64,000 bases of DNA from Pseudomonas sp. Q11. GTDB taxonomy: Bacteria; Pseudomonadota; Gammaproteobacteria; Pseudomonadales; Pseudomonadaceae. Every line of letters begins with the position of its first letter. Position 1 is the first letter of the stretch. Location: contig NZ_JAKNQY010000003.1 in NCBI RefSeq assembly GCF_024494355.1, forward strand, positions 131,666-195,665. The letters are read 5' to 3'. Positions 51,735-61,154 of the stretch are shown piece after piece. Below the pieces are notes generated by a model, which was not told the origin of the DNA, did not search any database, and saw only the letters and a program-made list of their open reading frames with translations. The translations under genes were made by a program, and so were the position numbers.

Positions 51735-54700
51735 CTACCTTCTGGGAGTCTGGTTAGGTCGTCCAGTCACCTGACCGCCGGGAATAAAACGCCGATGGGT
51801 CACATTTCCCTCATCAACAATCCACTCAAACACGCCACTAATTCCATTATTACTGCCTTCAATTTGCCTTAGCTCGGAAACTCTTAGTACAACCCCGCCA
51901 GCACCCTTGGTTGGTATTTCGAACTTTGCAGCAGCACCAGCGTAATTATCGATAATATCATTGAAGCCGTGCTGTCCATCAGGAAGCTTATTAGCGCTCC
52001 CTACCCTTGGCTTTCCTAGAACTGAGTTATCAATCCCTTTGGGACCATCCCCAACAACCCCAACCTTAACCCCGGTTGTACCACCCTTACCCCCAGCCGT
52101 CGACGAGAACAAATCCCTATCCGGATTCAACCCATCCGCCGCAAGCTCCGTCAAAAACGCCGCAGCATCGCCTTTATCGGTACGCGTCTTCTCGGTGATA
52201 CCGGTGTTAATGGCCCGCTCGTTACTTCGAGTAATTTCCCAAAGTGCTGCCGAGCGATCGAACCCGGCGTCTCGGCCGTCATGCAGCAATTTCTCATTGG
52301 CCGGAATCTCATCCGCCAGTTGCTTGGTCACTTGCAAGCAGGCCGCCGGGTTAGTCCGGCAGTACTGGCCGAACTCCTTGTTCCGAGTCGCGTCGAGGTT
52401 GTTGTAGTACTCCCTGACGGCTTGGCAATCCGCCGGAGAGGCGCAGGTGTTGAGCTTCTGTTCCCTTTCAAACAACTCAGCATGGAATAGGTAGTTAAAG
52501 GCGGTCGCTTTCTCGGCGATTTTCGAGCCTGTATTCAGGTCACCATCGACCGCAGACGCGGCCAATAGGCCCGTTAGCTGCGACAGCATCAGCTGCAGAT
52601 GTTCGTTTCCATCCGCAACTTTGGCCATGCCGGGAATCAGTGCTTCGTTCAAACCAGCGGCGACCGCGCCGGTCTTGAAATCGCTGCCCGTCAGCTCAGC
52701 CAGCAAGCCACCCATGATCGCGTGCGCAACAATTTTCTGAGGGCCGCCATCCGGGAACTTGATGGTATCGCCCACCCAGTTGAAACCGGTCGCCATCGCC
52801 ACATTACCCGCTTCTCCCAGCAGGGCAGCATTGAAATTGCTGCCGAAGCTACCGCCGCCAATCGCGGTGGAAATGCCACTGGAAATGACCGCTCGCCCAG
52901 TTGTGCGGATTGTCGTGTCGGTCGCGTTACTCCAACGGAAGATATCCTTGGAGGAATTACCGGCGCTCGTTGCCGAACCTGCCGAACCTGCCGACGGCTC
53001 GACGCCTTGCGTGGCCGTGCCAGCGTTGTCGGCGCCGGCAAACCAGTTTTCGTCCGCGTAATCCAAAGCTCCTGCGGTAAAACCGGCTATCGCCGCGCTC
53101 TTCAGGCTGTCGGCGCTGACTGTTTCCTTCAGCGCAAGTCCCAGATTGCCTTTGTTATCGATGGTGCTGGTGACCGCCGTGGTGCTCAGGCTGGTGGCGA
53201 CCGCAAGATTGGCGCCTGACAGTCCGAAGCCGGCCGGCCCCATGATGAACGACATCAAAATCGCGATGGCGATCTTGGCGCCGGCACCCAAACCGGAGTT
53301 GTCATATTTGAAACTGTCGTGGATTTCCTTCACCTGGCGCCAGTCAATATCGCCACGCGCCTGGGCCTCTTTCATCCAAGCCAGGTCCGGCTCGGCCTTA
53401 ACCATTGCATCGATGGTCTGGCTAACGCTCTGCTGATCGACTTGTTTGACATCGATACGCAGCCCATCGACGGCCTTGATAACCAACTTCCCTTGGGCAA
53501 CCAGAGCGCTCTGGCGCAAGGTTTCGTCGGTCCGCCCCTCGCCTTTCATCTTGTACCAGGCCAGGTCGCTTTTACTCTTGGTATGGCTCTCGTCGTGGAG
53601 GTCCTTGACCCCTTCGAAGGTGATGCGCCCACCACTGTCGATGATCAGATCGTTGCCGCTTTGCAGCCTCGCCACTTGATAGGTCTGGTCACCACCGCTG
53701 ACCAATAGTAGGTCGCCCCCGGTGGCGATTTCGCTTCCGATGTGGGTGAGTTGCGTCACCTCATCACGCCGGGCGGCTTTACTGCCCCAGCTCCCCTTCT
53801 TCTTCATGTCATACAGCGAATAATCCCGATTCTGCTCAGCCAGCAGACTCAGTTGTTTCCCCGCCACCAGATAGGCCTCGTTAGCCGCCGCAATCTTGCT
53901 CGCGACCATCAACAGGTCATTGCGCGCCGAAACCCTTACATCACCGCCAGCATTGAGGGTGGTTGCCTGCTGCTGGACATGATCTTCTTCCTTGTTGATC
54001 TTCTTGCCGCTGCGCTTGTAGCGGTATTCGCTGGAATTCTCGTTCGCCGCCGAGATCAGGGCGACATCGTTACCGCTCAGGTTGATATCGCCTTTGGCTT
54101 CGAGGTGGCTGGCGACGACGGTCAGGTTGTTGCCGGCGGTGACGTTCAGGTCGCCACCCGCCTTGACTTCACTGGCGTGCTGAACGGTCTGGCTCTGCTC
54201 CCAGAAGTGGCGTTTGTCCTGACGCATAGAGCCGCTTTCTTCGCGAGCCGCGGAGATGACAACGTCTTTGCCCGCACTCAAGTCCGCGTGGTTGCCCGCG
54301 GTGATCGCGCCGCCCACGTTGAGCAGATCGCCCGCTGCGCGCATGGTGAGGTTGTTGCCGGCCTCGATGCGCGCGGCGTTGTCGACAACGGAGGTTTTCG
54401 AACTGAAGCCCTTGCCGCTGTTCTCGAGGGTGGTGATGGTCCGGTCGTTGCGGATGTCGCCGGTCAAGGTCGAGAGCTCGACGTCCTTGCCTTTGAGGAT
54501 GCCGCCTTGCATGTTGACCAGGTCTTTGCCCGCGACCAACTTGAGCCGCTCGCCAGCCTCGGCCAGGCGCGTGTTGATTAGGTTGTTCCCGGCCGCCGCC
54601 GAGAGGTTCTCGCTGGCACGCAGCGTCCCGGCGTTCTTCAGGTCGGTGCCCGCAATCAGGGTGAGGTTCTTGCCCTGGATCAACGCGCCATCGGCCATTA

Positions 54701-57700
54701 GCCGGTTGTTGGCCTGGGCCAGGTAAAGCACCGGCACCAGGACATGTTGACCATTGACGACCTGGTCTTCCATCCAGACGATGTCGTGGGTCAGCGCGGC
54801 GACTTGTTGCGAAGTCAGGGTCACGCCAACGGCCAGGTTCAGTTGTTCCTTGCTGGCGATGGCGTTGTTCATCAGGTACTTGAACATGCCTTCGTCGGAG
54901 GTCTGGCCATCGAGAAAGCGTTGGCCGGTGCGGGCGATCACGGCTTGTTGGATCAGGCGTTGCTCGTACAAGCCATCGCCCAGGCGCTTCCAACTGGTGT
55001 CGGGGTCATAACCCAGGTTGCCCAACAGGTAGTCCGAGCTCATGAACTGCTTGAGGTCGGTCAGCGCGGGGTTGGTTTCAATCAGGTATTTCGGGCCGAT
55101 GATGACCCGGCTGGCGGCCGAACCCTGGACAGTGGCCTGGCTTTGGTCATGACTGTTTTGCGCTGCGGCCGCGCTGTCGACGACACGGAACAAGCCATTT
55201 TCGCCCGTCGGCAAGGTGAACCCGGGCATGGTGGTGGGGTTGACTTGTTGTTGGGCCAGGTCAGGCGGCAGCTGCGGGTTGAGCACCACGACCGCTGGCT
55301 GTGCGGCGTCGGCTACATCGGTGGCCGCTGACTTGGTCGCTCCAGCCGGCGGCGCCTGGAACTGCACGATGCTGCTGTTCTCCAGCCGCTGTGTAGCCTG
55401 GATGCTGATGCTGCCGCCCGATTGAACAACCGCGGGCGCCAGCGATCCCCCTGGCATCACGGTGGTGATGTCGCCTACCTGACGGAAGGAGTTGAGCGCA
55501 TCTACCGGCACTTGTTTCGGATTGGCCTGGGCGTTGTAGGGGACAATGTATCTGTCGCGGAAACGCTCGTCGGTTCCATCGGTGACCCTGCCGGTGTTCC
55601 AGGTCCGCGTCCTGACGCTGGTCCCGGCGGCGGCGCCAGCGTTGGCGAAGTTGTCTGCGGTGATCAGCAGGTCGCCGGCCGAGGCCATCACGCTGTATTG
55701 GTTGGTCACCGTGGAGCCGTCGACGGTCAGCTTACCCCCACTCATCAGGGTGGCACTGGCTGAGTCTTCAACCACTACGCTCTGGTAGGTTTCCCTGGCC
55801 ACATAATCGACGTTGTGATGATCACCGCCGCAGTCATAGCACGTGACGCTGATGGAGCCCGACACCAGCTCATCGGTGGTGGTGAAGACGTCCTTGCGAT
55901 TGATCAGGGTGTCGCTGCGCAGCGACATGTCCTTGGCCGATTCAAGGGTGCCGGAGATGTTCTCCAGCAGCACGCTGCGAGCGACGCCATCTCGCGCGGT
56001 GACATTCAGTGCCCCAAGGCTGTAGACGTCCGCGTGGTCGTTGGTGAAGCGGTTGAAGCGCAGGGCCATGTCCGCACCGCTGAAGATCAGGCCGCGATCG
56101 TTACGGGCCTCGTTGGCAACCAGCTCCACGGTGTCGGCACCGCCCAGCGTGCCTGTATTGACCAGGCTCGAGGCGGCCAGGGAGAACTTGCCGCCGCCGG
56201 TGATCCGTCCGGCATTGTTCAATGCACCAAGACTGGTGACGGAGGTAACGCCACCGCCAGCCAGGCGCGAGCCGCTGGATAGATCGAGACTGGCCGCACT
56301 CAAATCGAATTGACCGACGCTGCTGAGGCGGCTGTTTTCGGTACCGACATAAGCGCCGGTCAACTTCAGATCCAAATCAACGTCGCTGCTGATGGTGCCT
56401 GCGTTGTTCCAGGTGCCGCCCGTGGCCTGCAGGTTTTGCACGGCGATCAACTTGCCAGTGCTGGTCTGGTTGAGCTGGCCCACCTTCAGGTTCAGGACAT
56501 TAGCCTGGATATCCGAGCTGTTGTCCCAACGCGCCGCGTCGACAGTCAGAGTGCCCGAGGTCATCAGGCTGCCGCCGATGTTGCTGAATCTGGCGAGGTC
56601 CACACCTAAAGTGCCGGTGCCCACATGACGAATATTGCCGCCAGCATTCTTGAAGCCTGTCATCTGCAAGGACAGGTCCTGGGTGGCCGCCTCAATGACC
56701 CCGCCCTGGTTGTCCAGCAGTTGGTCAACCGTTAGCGTCGCGGTCCCCTGCTCACCCACCGAGCGCAACTTGCCGCCCTGGTTATCAACCGACGCGGCAT
56801 TGATTAGCAAACCGTTGGAACCTTCCACCAGGCCGCGCTGGTTGTTCAGCGCCCCGGTCAAACCGAAATCAACGGTGTTTGCCGCAGCGCGTCCGTCGCT
56901 GTTGTCCAGATCCTGGGCACGCACCGTCAGGGCCTGTTTGGCGAGCACTGCACCGTTGCGGTTCTCGAACGTGGCGGTAGTGAGCTCGGCGCTTCCGGAC
57001 AAGGCCGAGATTTGCCCACCATTGTTGAGCACCGCTTGTTTCGCATCGAGATTGACGGATTGAGCCTGGATCAACCCGGCCTCGCCAGCGGCGGTGAGCG
57101 ACTCGCCGTTATCCAACACCTTGTTCAACTCAGCTTTCAGCCAACCGCCCACACTCGCAAGAACACCGCCACGGTTATCGAGACTGTTCGCCTCGACATC
57201 CACGTTCCCGGCCTGGGTAATGGCGCTGCCATCCCGGTTGACGAAATCCCCGGTGATGTCGACCTTCAGGTCACCCTGGCTGAGCAGGCTGCCTTTGGTG
57301 TTATCGAGACCACCGCCGTTGATCGTCAGCCCCTGTTCGGTGCTGATGATCGCCTCATTGTTATTGAACAATTGCTGGTGAGCGGTCAGGCTCATGGCCT
57401 TGACCGAGGCGATATAGCCATCGTCGCTGTTGTTGATGCGGTCTGCGGTCAGGGTCAGTTTCCCCTGACTGACCACCTTGCCGTCCTGCTGGTTGAAGCT
57501 TTTCAGCGTGGCAACGAAATCACCCTGGCTGGTGATTTGTCCTGCGCTATTTTCAGCGCTACCACCCCCAAGGGTCAGTGCAGCGTAGGACGCAATTTTG
57601 CCGCCGCTGTTATCCAGGGTTTTCGCTTCGAGCTTCAGGAAGTTGTTGCTGCTGATAACGCCTGCGCTGTTCTTTAGCGTCCCGGCGATCAGAGTCTGCT

Positions 57701-59102
57701 CGCCGTCGCTGGCGATGATCCCTTTATCGCGGTTATCCAAGGCTCCAGTGGCCACTGCTTGAATGTTGCCTTGGCTGACCAGCGTGCCGGCGCGGTTGTC
57801 GATGTCCCTGCTGTCGAGCGTCAGGCTCTTGCCGGCGGAAAAAGTGCCGCCGCGATTGTCGAGGGTCTGCGTCGTCGTGGCTTTCAAGTCGCGACTGGCG
57901 ATCACGCTCTGCCCGCGATTGTCGATATTCGCCGCTGTCAGCACCACGTCGCCAACTTGGTTGCGGGTGTTGTCAACGTTGACGCCCGCTTCGATGATGC
58001 CGAGATTGTTGAGCTGGCCGTCGGTGGTCAGCGTGACATTGTCGCGCGCGGCGATGGCGTGCTGGTTGCTGAGGGTACCCCGGGTCGTCGCTTGGACATG
58101 ACTGCCGGCATAGATCGTCCCTTTGGCTTCCAGGCTTTGCGCCTTGATATCGACGGCGCCCGCCGCCGTGGTTTGCGCCAGACTCAAATGACCATTGGCA
58201 TCAAGCTGGATATCACCGCCACTGGCGACCATCTTGCCATCGAGCTTGACCCCGACCCCGGCTTCCGTACCCACCAGCTTGATCGCCCCTGCGTACATGC
58301 CGCCCAGGGCCGAGGAGTCGATCGCCAGTTGCGGTTTGGCGCTGCCGTCGTCGGCGCGGGCGGTGGCGTTTAGGGTGTTGGCGTTGACGTCGTTGCGCCC
58401 GGCAATAATCGTCAGATTCTTTGCCTGGATCTCGGCATTGATCTTGGCGCTGCGGGTGATGATCTCGAAACGGTCGACGTTGTTGGCGTTGAGGCCTGCG
58501 CCTTCGATCGCAACGCTGCCCTGGTCAACCTGATAGCGACTCAACTGACCGTTTTCGATAATCGGTTTGCCGGTGGTCAGGGTCGCTTTTGGGGTATTGA
58601 TAAACCCGCAGCCGTTACACGAAATGCCATAAGGGTTGGCGACGATCACATGCGCCGACTGCCCCGCCACTTCGGTGTAACCGCGTAACTGGCTCGGGTT
58701 GCCGCCGTTGACTTCGTTGAGGATGATCTTGGCGCCCGCGCCCTTGAGATTCGGGTTGCCGAGGATGATCCCGCCCAGTTGCGTGGATTGGGTGACGTTG
58801 GTGGCGTTGTTGAGGATCACGCCGTTGCTGCCGACGTTGTAATCCTTGAACTGGTTGTGGGACAGACCGCTGCCGTTGGGCTTGGCGATGTTGACGATGG
58901 GCACGCCGTTGCCCGCCTGACCGAGACTGGTGCCCGGCGCGCTGACTACGATCCCGTCAGCCTGGGCCCACAGCGGCTGCCAGAACATGACGTTGGCCAA
59001 CAGGAATGCCAGGCCGCGCTTGGGCATGCCCCAGAAGCGCTCGCGGGTTTGCAAGGCAGCAGAAGGCTGGCGGGCCAGAAAGGCGTGTTGGCGGTCGTCC
59101 AT
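51735..59102 (-). CDS. cdiA: Contact-dependent inhibition effector CdiA (filamentous haemagglutinin family)
   Basis: A 2455-residue two-partner-secretion exoprotein that extends from the cell surface and delivers its C-terminal toxin to neighbours. N-terminal extended signal peptide (cleavage likely after Ala48), TPS domain with ANPYGI (155-160) and CNGCGF (162-167), then very many degenerate haemagglutinin repeats (LDNRGG, LDNSGGK and similar) through most of the chain, FHA-2 repeats, a pretoxin region with two cysteine pairs (CASPADC, CRTNPAAC), and a 93-residue C-terminus starting near GKPRVGSANK (about nt 52016). The conserved VENN motif was not found. ATG 59102. Preceded by cdiB. Confidence 0.93.
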   Translation of the reverse strand: MDDRQHAFLARQPSAALQTRERFWGMPKRGLAFLLANVMFWQPLWAQADGIVVSAPGTSLGQAGNGVPIVNIAKPNGSGLSHNQFKDYNVGSNGVILNNATNVTQSTQLGGIILGNPNLKGAGAKIILNEVNGGNPSQLRGYTEVAGQSAHVIVANPYGISCNGCGFINTPKATLTTGKPIIENGQLSRYQVDQGSVAIEGAGLNANNVDRFEIITRSAKINAEIQAKNLTIIAGRNDVNANTLNATARADDGSAKPQLAIDSSALGGMYAGAIKLVGTEAGVGVKLDGKMVASGGDIQLDANGHLSLAQTTAAGAVDIKAQSLEAKGTIYAGSHVQATTRGTLSNQHAIAARDNVTLTTDGQLNNLGIIEAGVNVDNTRNQVGDVVLTAANIDNRGQSVIASRDLKATTTQTLDNRGGTFSAGKSLTLDSRDIDNRAGTLVSQGNIQAVATGALDNRDKGIIASDGEQTLIAGTLKNSAGVISSNNFLKLEAKTLDNSGGKIASYAALTLGGGSAENSAGQITSQGDFVATLKSFNQQDGKVVSQGKLTLTADRINNSDDGYIASVKAMSLTAHQQLFNNNEAIISTEQGLTINGGGLDNTKGSLLSQGDLKVDITGDFVNRDGSAITQAGNVDVEANSLDNRGGVLASVGGWLKAELNKVLDNGESLTAAGEAGLIQAQSVNLDAKQAVLNNGGQISALSGSAELTTATFENRNGAVLAKQALTVRAQDLDNSDGRAAANTVDFGLTGALNNQRGLVEGSNGLLINAASVDNQGGKLRSVGEQGTATLTVDQLLDNQGGVIEAATQDLSLQMTGFKNAGGNIRHVGTGTLGVDLARFSNIGGSLMTSGTLTVDAARWDNSSDIQANVLNLKVGQLNQTSTGKLIAVQNLQATGGTWNNAGTISSDVDLDLKLTGAYVGTENSRLSSVGQFDLSAASLDLSSGSRLAGGGVTSVTSLGALNNAGRITGGGKFSLAASSLVNTGTLGGADTVELVANEARNDRGLIFSGADMALRFNRFTNDHADVYSLGALNVTARDGVARSVLLENISGTLESAKDMSLRSDTLINRKDVFTTTDELVSGSISVTCYDCGGDHHNVDYVARETYQSVVVEDSASATLMSGGKLTVDGSTVTNQYSVMASAGDLLITADNFANAGAAAGTSVRTRTWNTGRVTDGTDERFRDRYIVPYNAQANPKQVPVDALNSFRQVGDITTVMPGGSLAPAVVQSGGSISIQATQRLENSSIVQFQAPPAGATKSAATDVADAAQPAVVVLNPQLPPDLAQQQVNPTTMPGFTLPTGENGLFRVVDSAAAAQNSHDQSQATVQGSAASRVIIGPKYLIETNPALTDLKQFMSSDYLLGNLGYDPDTSWKRLGDGLYEQRLIQQAVIARTGQRFLDGQTSDEGMFKYLMNNAIASKEQLNLAVGVTLTSQQVAALTHDIVWMEDQVVNGQHVLVPVLYLAQANNRLMADGALIQGKNLTLIAGTDLKNAGTLRASENLSAAAGNNLINTRLAEAGERLKLVAGKDLVNMQGGILKGKDVELSTLTGDIRNDRTITTLENSGKGFSSKTSVVDNAARIEAGNNLTMRAAGDLLNVGGAITAGNHADLSAGKDVVISAAREESGSMRQDKRHFWEQSQTVQHASEVKAGGDLNVTAGNNLTVVASHLEAKGDINLSGNDVALISAANENSSEYRYKRSGKKINKEEDHVQQQATTLNAGGDVRVSARNDLLMVASKIAAANEAYLVAGKQLSLLAEQNRDYSLYDMKKKGSWGSKAARRDEVTQLTHIGSEIATGGDLLLVSGGDQTYQVARLQSGNDLIIDSGGRITFEGVKDLHDESHTKSKSDLAWYKMKGEGRTDETLRQSALVAQGKLVIKAVDGLRIDVKQVDQQSVSQTIDAMVKAEPDLAWMKEAQARGDIDWRQVKEIHDSFKYDNSGLGAGAKIAIAILMSFIMGPAGFGLSGANLAVATSLSTTAVTSTIDNKGNLGLALKETVSADSLKSAAIAGFTAGALDYADENWFAGADNAGTATQGVEPSAGSAGSATSAGNSSKDIFRWSNATDTTIRTTGRAVISSGISTAIGGGSFGSNFNAALLGEAGNVAMATGFNWVGDTIKFPDGGPQKIVAHAIMGGLLAELTGSDFKTGAVAAGLNEALIPGMAKVADGNEHLQLMLSQLTGLLAASAVDGDLNTGSKIAEKATAFNYLFHAELFEREQKLNTCASPADCQAVREYYNNLDATRNKEFGQYCRTNPAACLQVTKQLADEIPANEKLLHDGRDAGFDRSAALWEITRSNERAINTGITEKTRTDKGDAAAFLTELAADGLNPDRDLFSSTAGGKGGTTGVKVGVVGDGPKGIDNSVLGKPRVGSANKLPDGQHGFNDIIDNYAGAAAKFEIPTKGAGGVVLRVSELRQIEGSNNGISGVFEWIVDEGNVTHRRFIPGGQVTGRPNQTPRR
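51738..52016 (-). other. CdiA C-terminal toxin module (93 residues, activity unassigned)
   Basis: Segment of cdiA from GKPRVGSANK to the stop. Conserved-looking pieces are HGFNDIIDNYA, KFEIPTKGAGG, GVFEWIVDEG and VTHRRFIPGG. Similar short modules occur at the ends of other FHA/MafB-type polymorphic toxins, as I recall; I do not assign an enzyme activity. A histidine near residue 26, a Glu/Trp pair and the final HRR cluster are the candidate functional residues. The segment is more AT-rich than upstream cdiA, in line with exchange of toxin tips. Confidence 0.65.
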
Positions 59103-59126
59103 GATCAGGTCTCGTTGCAGCAGAAA

Positions 59127-60833
59127 TTAGATAGATACATCCACGCGCAAGTAGATCGGCGCTTCGCGCTCGGTCAGGGCATCCGGACGTTCCAGGGAAT
59201 GGGCAAAGGTGACGCTGGCGCTCAGGTGCTCACCACGGACAAACAACTCCAGCGAATTGCTCGACATGCGCCCGTGCTGGTCGCCGTTGTAGCGATTACC
59301 GCGAATCACGCCCTGGTCGTAACCGAGGCTAGTGCCGTATTCGGCGAACACCGGGCGCAGCCACTCCAGCGTCACCGGGCGGCTCCAGCGCAGGTCGTTG
59401 CGCCAGTAACCACCACTGTCGCCGGACAGCGTCTGGTCCTTGTAGCCTCGGACCGACGCCAGTCCGCCCAGGCTCATGCGCTGCGAGGCGAATAGCGCAT
59501 CCTCGCTGCGCTGGCCGGTCATCAGGCTGCTGAAACTGAAGGATTCGCCGCCCAGCATGAAGGGCTGCAAATAGCTGAGGGTGGCGGTGTATTTGCGGTA
59601 GCGGGCGTCGGCCTGCCCGGGGCCCGGATCGTCGTCGCCCTGGGCATCGAAAGCGCCGATGCCTTGCTGTACACCCAGGTCCAGGTTGACGAATGCATTG
59701 CCGACCCGTCGTCCATGGTTGATGCCGAACTGCGCCTCGCTGATGCGATTGCTGCTGTTACCGAGCTTGCTGTCGTTGACGAAGTTGTTAGTGCGCAGGT
59801 ACGCCAAGCCGGTGTTGAGCGAAGTCTTGCTCACCGCGTCGCGATGGACCACCCGCTCCAGGCGCACCTGATGGCTCTGACTGTCACCGCTCTGCTTGAA
59901 ATTGAAGCCGTTGGCCTGGCCCAGGGCGCGGTACTCGCTCTGACTGTAGCTGTAGCTCAGGTTCCACCAGCCAAATGGCAGGTTGTAATAGAGCATGGCA
60001 TTGCGCGAGGTTTTCTGGTGATCGCTGACGGCATCGTGGCCGCCGCGCAAGGCCAGTTGATCGGCCAGGCCCAGCGGGCTGTCCCAGTCGAAGGAGGTGC
60101 CCCATTGCTGTTCGCCGGTGCTCTTCTGGCCATCGTTATGCCGCGCCAGGCCAACGCGCCAAGGCTTTTGCGGGGTGTTTTTGACCAGCACATCACTGCC
60201 ACCGAGATCCTGTCCCGGCGCCAACTCCATCTGCACGCGATTGGATGGCAAACGGTTCAGTTGGTCGACCATTTGCTCGATATCCCGCAGATTGAGCAAA
60301 TCGCCCGCCTTGCCGGGAAAGCTCATGGCCAGCTCCCGCTCGGACAGACCACTGCCTTCGGCCCCCTTCAGCCCTTCCAGCCGGCCCTCAACGACCAGCA
60401 CTTGCAGGTGACCGCTGGACAGGTCCTGTTGTGGCAAATAGGCACGACTGGTGACCAGGCCTTTTTCCAGGTAGTAATCGGTGATGACCTTGAGCAGCTC
60501 ATTAAGCTGTGGCACGCCCAGGCATTGGTTGATATAGGGCTTGAGCAGTTGTTCGCGCTCACTGGCCGAAAGACTGTCGGCGCCCTTGATTTCGATGGTC
60601 TTGATGGGGAAGCAACGGGTATCCACAGGCGCTGTCGGCTGAGTCGGCTTCGTCGCCTTGCCCGGCAATTCCTTGAGTTCTTCCAGACGACGGCGCTGCT
60701 CTTCGAGCAAGCGATCCTGGCGCTCACGGATCAGGTCCGTGTCGCCGGGTGTTGGCGCAGCGTAAGCGAGTGTTAGCGGAGAAAGGCACAGCAAAGCCAG
60801 GTACGACCTCGCCCAATGGGCGGGTGAGAACAT
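59127..60833 (-). CDS. cdiB: CdiB outer-membrane translocator (ShlB/FhaC/HecB family)
   Basis: Two-partner-secretion transporter of the Omp85 superfamily, which exports and anchors CdiA across the outer membrane. A signal peptide (start MFSPAHWARSYLALLCLSPL) is followed by a lysine/glutamate-rich linker helix, POTRA domains (SASEREQLLKPYINQ region) and a 16-strand beta barrel; the barrel's conserved loop-6 motif is VRGY. Start at ATG 60833 with GAGGG 7 nt upstream; a TTG 18 nt further up is unlikely. It precedes cdiA by 24 nt in one operon with promoter hexamers at 60.88-60.91 kb. Confidence 0.94.
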   Translation of the reverse strand: MFSPAHWARSYLALLCLSPLTLAYAAPTPGDTDLIRERQDRLLEEQRRRLEELKELPGKATKPTQPTAPVDTRCFPIKTIEIKGADSLSASEREQLLKPYINQCLGVPQLNELLKVITDYYLEKGLVTSRAYLPQQDLSSGHLQVLVVEGRLEGLKGAEGSGLSERELAMSFPGKAGDLLNLRDIEQMVDQLNRLPSNRVQMELAPGQDLGGSDVLVKNTPQKPWRVGLARHNDGQKSTGEQQWGTSFDWDSPLGLADQLALRGGHDAVSDHQKTSRNAMLYYNLPFGWWNLSYSYSQSEYRALGQANGFNFKQSGDSQSHQVRLERVVHRDAVSKTSLNTGLAYLRTNNFVNDSKLGNSSNRISEAQFGINHGRRVGNAFVNLDLGVQQGIGAFDAQGDDDPGPGQADARYRKYTATLSYLQPFMLGGESFSFSSLMTGQRSEDALFASQRMSLGGLASVRGYKDQTLSGDSGGYWRNDLRWSRPVTLEWLRPVFAEYGTSLGYDQGVIRGNRYNGDQHGRMSSNSLELFVRGEHLSASVTFAHSLERPDALTEREAPIYLRVDVSI

Positions 60834-60877
60834 GTTCGATCCCTCGAGCAAGAAGCGACATCCAAAATAGCGCGCGG

Positions 60878-60906
60878 ATGTTAGGTAGCCACTACCCTGG
60901 AGTCAA
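60878..60906 (-). promoter_or_regulatory. Sigma-70 promoter of cdiBAI
   Basis: On the minus strand TTGACT (60906-60901) and TAACAT (60883-60878) are separated by 17 nt, with the -10 element 44 nt before the cdiB ATG. This is a good fit to the housekeeping sigma consensus. Confidence 0.65.
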
Positions 60907-61061
60907 GCAATGGTTTGAGCCGTGGAAATATCGTTAGAACTGCTCACCTGAAATCAGACCTCTCCCGTATCGCCGTACGCAAGACTCCCCCGGGGAACCC
61001 AAACCTCTTGCGAAACGGACAGGCAGGAGTGCAGGTAACCAGAAACAAGCCCAACCTTTTT

Positions 61062-61091
61062 TGACAGCATCACATTTCAACAGGTTAGAAT
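61062..61091 (+). promoter_or_regulatory. Sigma-70 promoter of the antiporter gene
   Basis: TTGACA (61062-61067) and TAGAAT (61086-61091) are separated by 18 nt. Transcription would start near 61098, leaving a leader of about 57 nt before TTG 61155 or an unusably short one before ATG 61110; this supports the TTG start. The divergent cdiB promoter lies about 150 nt away. Apart from these, the 60834-61154 spacer contains no gene. Confidence 0.65.
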
Positions 61092-61154
61092 CGCTGGCAC
61101 GCAGACTGCATGGTCAGTTTGCGCCCGCCCCCACGTTTGCTCGGAGTACTGCCT

